Part shown: positions 58,888 through 64,000 of the stretch, in pieces | Layout: each line of letters begins with the position of its first letter | Numbering within the stretch: the stretch's first letter is position 1 | DNA from: an uncultured Eggerthellaceae bacterium | GTDB taxonomy: Bacteria; Actinomycetota; Coriobacteriia; Coriobacteriales; Eggerthellaceae | Assembly (NCBI GenBank): GCA_947566075.1 | Contig: CANOIM010000002.1 | Span: 124,001 to 188,000, forward strand | Length of the DNA stretch: 64,000 nt | Direction: 5' to 3' | Program-made: the position numbers and the translations under genes | The notes under the pieces: generated by a model | The model's input: only the letters and a program-made list of their open reading frames with translations | Database searches by the model: none | What the model was told of the DNA's origin: nothing

Positions 58888-60242
58888 GCGGAGGAACCCG
58901 CTCGCGGGGTGGTGACGCTCGGGGCTTGAGCCCTGCACGGTTGGCTGCCTCGCGCGCGCTGAAACGTGTCCAGGAAGAGGGTGCCTACGCCTCGGAGGCC
59001 ATCGAAGCCCTTGTTGATGCATCGGATATGTCCGCTTCCGACAAGGCCTTCGCTGCCACCCTCGTGCGTGGAGTGGTGCGCACTCAAGGGGTCCTGGACC
59101 GGGTGCTTGACGGGTACCTTGAGAAGCCCGGACGGTTGCGCCCCGATGTGCGCCGGGCTTTGCAGATAGCGGCCTATGAGCTGCTCTTCCTGGGGAAGGA
59201 AGCGTTCTCTGCGGTGGATCAGGGGGTCAGGCTCACGGCGAAGACCGCACCCTATGCCCGTGGTTTGGCCAATGCGGTGCTGCGGAAGGTGGCCGATGCA
59301 GCCGAGGCCTTCCCTTCGGGCAGCCCCGAAGAGGATCTTGAGGCTTTCTGCTTGGGTCATGGATTCCCCTCGTGGTTAGGAGGGCTCTTGGTGGGGGATC
59401 TGGGAGCGCCTCAAGCCCGCTCGCTCATCGCAACCTCATGCATGCAGCCGCCTCTCTACCTTCATGCCTCTTCACTCAAAGGGGATCCTCAGGAACTATT
59501 GGAGAGCCTTCGCAGGGCGGCCGTCGGCTTCGAGGCGATGGAAGAGGTACCGTTCTGCATCAAGCTTGACCAGCCGAAGGATGTGGCAAGCCCCCCGGTG
59601 AGAGCGGCTATCCAGGAGGGGCGTCTGATCGTCTCGGATCTAGCAGCCCAAAGGGTTGCCTATGAATGCGTCCGCTTCGGACTGCCTCCATCGCTTCTGG
59701 AGGTGGGAGCGGGGCGGGGCACGAAGACGGTCCTCATCCAGTCATTGGCGAAGGCGCTCCAGGGTGAGCAGATACATCGCTACGTCTGCGTGGATACGGT
59801 ACCTTCCAAGCGGCAGGTGCTCTTGGATAGGGCGCGCCTCTGTGGAGCGAATGTGACGGAGTGCTTGACCGCCGATGGGGCGCAGCTGGAGGAGGCTCTC
59901 CCGGATGTTCCCTTCGGTGCTGTGCTCGTTGATGCCCCCTGTTCGGGCTTAGGCACCTTGCGGCGTCATCCGGAGATCGTCTGGCGGGTGCAGGAGGAGG
60001 CCATCGCATCCCTTGCCGCGCTCCAAGAGCGCATCCTCAGGAGCGCTGCTCGCTTCGCCGCCCCTGGCGGCCAGCTCATCTATTCCACCTGCACGGTCAC
60101 AAGCCAAGAGAACGAAGGCGTCATCACGGGCTTCTTGGCTTCACCCGAAGGCAGCCGCTTCGCCTTCCAAGGCGGCTTCCAAGTCCTCTCCAATGAAGAC
60201 GGCCCTGATTCCCACTTCTGCACCGTGCTCGCATCCTCTTAG
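58872..60242 (+). CDS. rsmB: 16S rRNA m5C967 methyltransferase RsmB
   Basis: A 456-residue protein. A NusB-like N-terminal domain (ARLAASRALKRVQEEGAYASEAI) is followed by the SAM domain with VGAGRGTKT (about 281-289), DAPCSGLGTLRRHPEIVWR (about 354-372) and YSTCTV carrying the second catalytic Cys. GAGGG lies 6 nt before the ATG at 58872, which overlaps fmt by 16 bp. An open frame to 58764 is rejected. Confidence 0.93.
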   Translation: MGGSLSGGTRSRGGDARGLSPARLAASRALKRVQEEGAYASEAIEALVDASDMSASDKAFAATLVRGVVRTQGVLDRVLDGYLEKPGRLRPDVRRALQIAAYELLFLGKEAFSAVDQGVRLTAKTAPYARGLANAVLRKVADAAEAFPSGSPEEDLEAFCLGHGFPSWLGGLLVGDLGAPQARSLIATSCMQPPLYLHASSLKGDPQELLESLRRAAVGFEAMEEVPFCIKLDQPKDVASPPVRAAIQEGRLIVSDLAAQRVAYECVRFGLPPSLLEVGAGRGTKTVLIQSLAKALQGEQIHRYVCVDTVPSKRQVLLDRARLCGANVTECLTADGAQLEEALPDVPFGAVLVDAPCSGLGTLRRHPEIVWRVQEEAIASLAALQERILRSAARFAAPGGQLIYSTCTVTSQENEGVITGFLASPEGSRFAFQGGFQVLSNEDGPDSHFCTVLASS

Positions 60243-60259
60243 GGGGATGCGCGTCTTCG

Positions 60260-60685
60260 TCATAGCTTCGCTTGGTAGGCATCCAGGAGGATCTTCAGCT
60301 CCTCGGCGTGGGAGTGGCGCTTCTTGGTGGCCGTTCCCACGATGGCAACGGAGCGGTACTTCCCATACTTCTGGAAGAACGCGGGGATGGCCTTGCGCTG
60401 CTCCATCTCCTTCTCATAGGCGGCGAAGTAGTCCTCGTAGGGCAGCCCGTGGTCAAGGTAGTCATCCAACAGCGTCTTGGAAGGGGAGTACTCCACGTCG
60501 TGGACATAGTCAGCGTGCGTGATGACGCGGCAGAAGTACTCAAGGTCTTCCTGCTTCGTGAACCCGGAGAGCTGATTGGTGTTCTTCAGGCGCACATCCA
60601 ACACCAGGTCTGCCTTCCACTGGGCTATCTTGCCGAAGAATTCTTCGGCGGTGGTCTGGTAAGCGCTCAAGACGTTGATCTGCAT
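60260..60685 (-). CDS. DUF488-family protein
   Basis: A 141-residue protein beginning MQINVLSAYQTTAEEFF. DVRLKNTNQLSGFTKQEDLEYF and YEDYFAAYEKEM are typical of DUF488, a family of unknown function whose LD(V/I)R strand with adjacent residues may bind nucleotide or sulfur donors. The usual Cys-rich RC...H motif is absent at the C-terminus. AAGGAG lies 5 nt before the ATG at 60685, so the 208-codon frame is rejected. Confidence 0.83.
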   Translation of the reverse strand: MQINVLSAYQTTAEEFFGKIAQWKADLVLDVRLKNTNQLSGFTKQEDLEYFCRVITHADYVHDVEYSPSKTLLDDYLDHGLPYEDYFAAYEKEMEQRKAIPAFFQKYGKYRSVAIVGTATKKRHSHAEELKILLDAYQAKL

Positions 60686-60912
60686 AGGAGCTCCTTTCCG
60701 CTTCCGCCTCATTGTAGGAAGGCGGGATGGGCGCAGACGGGCCACCTCAGAACCGCTACGAAACCGTGACGCAGAGGCTTCAAGGGAACACCCCACCCAC
60801 CCGCGCTTCGTCCCTGTCGCTCCTAGGCATTTAACCGATTGGTAACGCTTGGGCCAGCGAAGAGGAAGTAAGATATTGCGATTCATCGAACGCGGGACTA
60901 AGGCGGCATTCC

Positions 60913-61497
60913 ATGGAACCGAACATCAAAGAGATAGCGAATCGGATCTGCGCGCTTCGCGAAGATATGGGCATCTCCATGCAAGAGATGGCGGAGGCCA
61001 CGGGACGCACCCTGGAGGAATACCAGACCCAGGAAGCGGGAGAGAAGGATCTCTCCTTCACCTTCCTCTATAAGTGCGCCGATAGGCTGGGCGTGGATGT
61101 GATAGAGCTCCTCACCGGAGAGACGCCGCATCTGAGGGGCTATTCGCTCACCCGGGAGGGCAGCGGCCTTGCCATCCGTCGCCGGGCGGGCTTCGAGTAC
61201 CTCCATAAGGCCCCTCATTTCCGCCATAAGCTGGCTGAGCCCTTCTTGGTCACTGCTCCGTATCTTGAGGAAGAGCAGGACAAGCCCATCCATCTGTCCT
61301 ATCACGAGGGTCAAGAGCTGGACTACATCATCTCAGGCCATCTTCTGTTCGCCTACGAGGACCACATCGAAGAGGTCGGCCCAGGAGATGTGCTCATGTA
61401 TGACTCTGGTCGCGGGCACGGCATGATCGCCACGGGCGGTGAGCCGTGCACATTCCTCGCAGTGGTCGTCAAGCCCCAGGGAGCGGTGATTAACTAG
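60913..61497 (+). CDS. XRE-cupin transcriptional regulator
   Basis: A 194-residue protein: XRE helix-turn-helix at about 5-65 (ISMQEMAEATGRTLEEYQ and so on) and a cupin at about 110-190 with HLSYHEGQELDYIISG and GDVLMYDSGRGHG. Such regulators usually sense a small metabolite through the cupin. The adjacent acyl-CoA synthetase and ferredoxin oxidoreductase genes are likely targets. Confidence 0.9.
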   Translation: MEPNIKEIANRICALREDMGISMQEMAEATGRTLEEYQTQEAGEKDLSFTFLYKCADRLGVDVIELLTGETPHLRGYSLTREGSGLAIRRRAGFEYLHKAPHFRHKLAEPFLVTAPYLEEEQDKPIHLSYHEGQELDYIISGHLLFAYEDHIEEVGPGDVLMYDSGRGHGMIATGGEPCTFLAVVVKPQGAVIN

Positions 61498-61522
61498 GTG
61501 CAGCGGGGTATCCCCGGCACCT
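61496..61522 (+). terminator. GC-rich hairpin after the XRE-cupin gene
   Basis: AGGTGC and GCACCT enclose CGGGG-tat-CCCCG. It begins at the last base region of the regulator stop and is followed by AAAACC, not T. A partial terminator or attenuator before the synthetase gene is possible. Confidence 0.4.
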
Positions 61523-61581
61523 AAAACCTTGACCTGATGGAATTGACGCTCTAGGGAACACGTGAGGTGAGAGACGAGACG

Positions 61582-63354
61582 ATGAGACGCATCAATGAGA
61601 GATTCGTGACGGAAACCTACGAAGACGGCCTTTTGACCTCCTTCGACATCCATTGCGAAGATGATTACAACTTCGGCTATGACGTCGTTGATGACATAGC
61701 CATCAATGACCCAACGCGCCGGGCAATGGTGTGGTGCAACCCTGAAGGCGAAGAGCACATCTTCACCTTCGCCGACATGAAGACGTGGTCGGACAAGACG
61801 GCGAACTTCCTTGCCGAATGCGGGATCGGGCGCGGGGACAAGGTGCTGGTGATCCTGCGCCGTCATTATCAGTTCTGGTTCGTGGCCCTGGCCCTGGCGA
61901 AGCTGGGCGCGGTCATGGTACCGGCCACATTCATGCTCAAGGAACACGATATGTCCTACCGGCTGGTAGGGGCGGGCATCAAGGCCGTCATCGCCACGAG
62001 CGTGGGCGAGGTGGCAGATGTCGTGGACGCAGTGGTTGGCGAATGTCCCACGGTGGAGACGCTGATCCTGGTGGAACCGGGTGGGGCGGGGCTCACCGAA
62101 CGTGCCGAAGACGGGACGCTGCTCGATGGGGGCCGTGGCTTCGGGCCTGGGCTCTCTGGCCCTGAGGGCATCTGTGCGCTTTCCGCTGAGCGCGAGGGGT
62201 GGCTTGACTTCAATACCGGCGTGCGCAACGCAAGCGACATCTTCGAACGTCGTGAAACGCGGGCGGCTGACCCTATGCTCATGTACTTCTCATCCGGCAC
62301 CTCCGGCAACCCGAAGATGGTCCTGCACGATTCGCTCTATTCGTTGGGGCATCTCATGACGGCGAAGCATTGGCATAACGTGCGCCCTGATGGCCTTCAT
62401 TTCACCATCGCGGATACCGGTTGGGGCAAGGCGGTCTGGGGCAAGTTCTACGGCCAGTGGCTCATGGAGGCCTGTGTGCTGACCTATGACTTCGATCGCT
62501 TCCATGCCGGTGAGATTTTGGATCTGATCGGGCGTTACAACGTCACCACGTTCTGTGCGCCTCCTACGATGTATCGCCTCATGATGCAGGAGGATCTCAG
62601 CGCATTCAACCTCTCCTCCCTTGAGTATTCCACTACGGCCGGAGAGGCGCTCAATCCTGACCTGTTCGATTTCTGGCAAGAGCACACGGGGCTGACCATC
62701 TTCGAGGGGTTCGGCCAAACGGAAACGCCGCTCACCATCGGCAATCTGACCAACTCCACGCCCCGGCCTGGCTCCATGGGCAAGCCGGTGCCCCTCTACG
62801 AGGTGGCCATCCTGCGAGAGGATGGCACCCGCTGCGACACCGGTGAGACGGGTGAGATCTGCATCTCCATAGACCCGCACCCTGCAGGCATCATGATGGA
62901 ATACTATGCCGATCCAGAGAAGACGGCCAGCGCTATGCATGATGGCTGGTACCATACGGGAGACACGGCCTGGGCAGATGAGGACGGTTATTATTGGTAT
63001 GTGGGCCGCAATGATGACGTCATCAAGTCCAGCGGTTACCGTATCGGCCCCTTTGAGATAGAAAGCGTTCTACTGGAACATGACGCTGTGAAGGAGTGTG
63101 CTGTCACCGGGGTGCCGGACGAATTGCGCGGGGCGGCGGTCAAGGCCACCATCGTCTTGGCTCCGGGGTTCACCCCCACCGATGGGCTCACCCGTGAGCT
63201 CCAGATGTGGGTGAAATCCCAGACGGCCCCCTATAAGTATCCGCGCATCATAGAGTATGTGGAACAGCTGCCGCGCACCGTGAACGGGAAGATCCGTCGC
63301 GTGGCCATACGTGAAGCTGACGAGGAAGCCCATGTGGCAGAAGGGTTGGTGTAA
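61582..63354 (+). CDS. AMP-forming acyl-CoA/acetyl-CoA synthetase
   Basis: A 590-residue ANL-superfamily ligase. The ATP loop YFSSGTSGNPKMVL (about 235-248), GEALNPDLFDFW, then FEGFGQTETP, the hinge KSSGYRIGPFEIE (about 483) and the terminal catalytic Lys in PRTVNGKIRR (about 575) are intact. Sequence character is closer to medium-chain or aryl acyl-CoA synthetases (ACSM-like) than to Acs. With the downstream oxidoreductase it could activate an acid for reductive or oxidative interconversion with a 2-oxoacid. The ATG at 61582 is preferred; GTG at 61567 is possible. Confidence 0.88.
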   Translation: MRRINERFVTETYEDGLLTSFDIHCEDDYNFGYDVVDDIAINDPTRRAMVWCNPEGEEHIFTFADMKTWSDKTANFLAECGIGRGDKVLVILRRHYQFWFVALALAKLGAVMVPATFMLKEHDMSYRLVGAGIKAVIATSVGEVADVVDAVVGECPTVETLILVEPGGAGLTERAEDGTLLDGGRGFGPGLSGPEGICALSAEREGWLDFNTGVRNASDIFERRETRAADPMLMYFSSGTSGNPKMVLHDSLYSLGHLMTAKHWHNVRPDGLHFTIADTGWGKAVWGKFYGQWLMEACVLTYDFDRFHAGEILDLIGRYNVTTFCAPPTMYRLMMQEDLSAFNLSSLEYSTTAGEALNPDLFDFWQEHTGLTIFEGFGQTETPLTIGNLTNSTPRPGSMGKPVPLYEVAILREDGTRCDTGETGEICISIDPHPAGIMMEYYADPEKTASAMHDGWYHTGDTAWADEDGYYWYVGRNDDVIKSSGYRIGPFEIESVLLEHDAVKECAVTGVPDELRGAAVKATIVLAPGFTPTDGLTRELQMWVKSQTAPYKYPRIIEYVEQLPRTVNGKIRRVAIREADEEAHVAEGLV

Positions 63355-63358
63355 GAGG

Positions 63359-63583
63359 ATGGCGAAGGGTAGGGTCATCATAGACGAAGGGTTCTGCAAG
63401 GGCTGCGGCCTTTGCGTGGATGCGTGTCCAGCGCACATCCTGGAGCTGGATCAGCAGACCATCACGCCAAAGGGCTATCATCCGGCGGTCTGCACAGATG
63501 AGGCGCTCTGCACGGGCTGCGCCACCTGCGCGCTCATGTGCCCGGATGTGGCCATCACCGTGTATCGGGAGGTGCGCGCATGA
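63359..63583 (+). CDS. 2[4Fe-4S] ferredoxin, delta subunit of 2-oxoacid oxidoreductase
   Basis: A 74-residue protein with two CxxCxxCxxxCP motifs: CKGCGLCVDACP (about 13-24) and CTGCATCALMCP (about 52-63). Small ferredoxin subunits encoded directly before the alpha subunit are typical of KorD/VorD. It overlaps the next gene as ATGA. The start ATG at 63359 gives a compact protein; ATG at 63332 is possible. Confidence 0.9.
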   Translation: MAKGRVIIDEGFCKGCGLCVDACPAHILELDQQTITPKGYHPAVCTDEALCTGCATCALMCPDVAITVYREVRA

Positions 63584-64000
63584 CAGACAAGACGCTCATG
63601 AAGGGCAACGAAGCCATTGCCGAAGCGGCGCTACGGGCCGGATGCCGCCATTTCTTCGGGTATCCCATCACGCCCCAGACGGAACTGGCCGCCTACATGT
63701 CCAAGCAGATGCCGCGGATAGGGGGCACCTACCTTCAGGCTGAGAGCGAGATAGCCGCCGTGAACATGCTCTATGGCGCATCTGCCGCCGGAGCCCGGGC
63801 CATGACCTCTTCCTCAAGCCCGGGCATCTCCCTCAAGACGGAGGGCATCTCCTACATGGCGGGTGCTGACCTTCCCGCAGTGATCGTGAACGTCCAGCGG
63901 GGCGGCCCGGGGCTCGGGTCCATCCAACCTTCCCAGAGCGATTACTTCCAGGCCACCCGGGCCATGGGCCATGGTGACTTCTATCTGCCCGTGCTGGCTC
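63580..64000 (+). CDS. 2-oxoacid:ferredoxin oxidoreductase alpha subunit, 3' end outside window
   Basis: The first 140 residues are in view. MKGNEAIAEAALRAGCRHFF, GYPITPQTEL and SEIAAVNMLYGASAAGARAM followed by TSSSSPGISLKTEGISYMAG are the KorA/VorB alpha signature. GGGAGG lies 6 nt before the ATG, which overlaps the ferredoxin stop. Beta and gamma subunits should follow outside the window. Whether the substrate is 2-oxoglutarate or a branched-chain 2-oxoacid cannot be told. Confidence 0.93.
   Translation, partial: MTDKTLMKGNEAIAEAALRAGCRHFFGYPITPQTELAAYMSKQMPRIGGTYLQAESEIAAVNMLYGASAAGARAMTSSSSPGISLKTEGISYMAGADLPAVIVNVQRGGPGLGSIQPSQSDYFQATRAMGHGDFYLPVLA

Overview
The window looks like chromosome from a high-GC actinobacterium, most likely a Coriobacteriia gut anaerobe (Eggerthellaceae/Slackia-like). 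I infer this from the codon use, the membrane-bound uptake [NiFe] hydrogenase, pyruvate phosphate dikinase with its regulator, ferredoxin-dependent 2-oxoacid oxidoreductase genes and many GTG/TTG starts. The species cannot be fixed from sequence alone.

Left end (1-8.3 kb): a partial PucR-type regulator and a TetR regulator lie beside two tandem DUF262 proteins that lack the usual HNH nuclease half. Next comes an accessory island built on a tRNA-Asp gene. The intact tRNA (8157-8233, minus) has its 3' 45 bp repeated at 4702-4746 and 3786-3830, so two mobile segments (about 3.5 and 0.9 kb) sit stacked at the tRNA with no integrase left. Their cargo is a translationally coupled pair of unknown proteins, a DUF2510 membrane protein, a lipoprotein, a possible 25-residue membrane peptide and a HEPN/MNT toxin-antitoxin pair. 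A 103-bp nested inverted repeat and integrase-arm-like repeats lie in the noncoding part.

8.3-17.6 kb: mnmA, a heterodimeric ABC exporter with one degenerate and one consensus ATP site, a HAD phosphatase, a degenerate AAA+-like protein, mntP and pheA. 17.6-25.3 kb: hydrogenase operon hyaABC, then about 1.2 kb of noncoding DNA packed with small palindromes, a membrane-anchored PstS-like protein that appears leaderless, and a membrane protein overlapping the maturation protease hyaD.

25.2-51.3 kb is mostly housekeeping: mfd-gltX, a PIN/antitoxin module, a DUF1461 protein, an orphan ATP-grasp protein, rpsP-khpA-rimM-trmD-lepB, glyQS, the PPDK regulator, a GT-C-like membrane protein, ppdK, mtnA, azlCD, rplS-rnhB-yraN-comM-dprA.

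51.3-54.4 kb: a second accessory insertion splits dprA from trmFO. It starts with a RAYT transposase bounded by 21-bp inverted repeats, carries small genes and yjdF with a structured leader (candidate azaaromatic riboswitch), and ends in a decayed second copy of the dprA 3' end. 54.4-64 kb: trmFO-xer, an HD protein, def-fmt-rsmB, a DUF488 protein, and a catabolic cluster of XRE-cupin regulator, AMP-forming acyl-CoA synthetase, ferredoxin and 2-oxoacid:ferredoxin oxidoreductase alpha subunit, which runs off the window.
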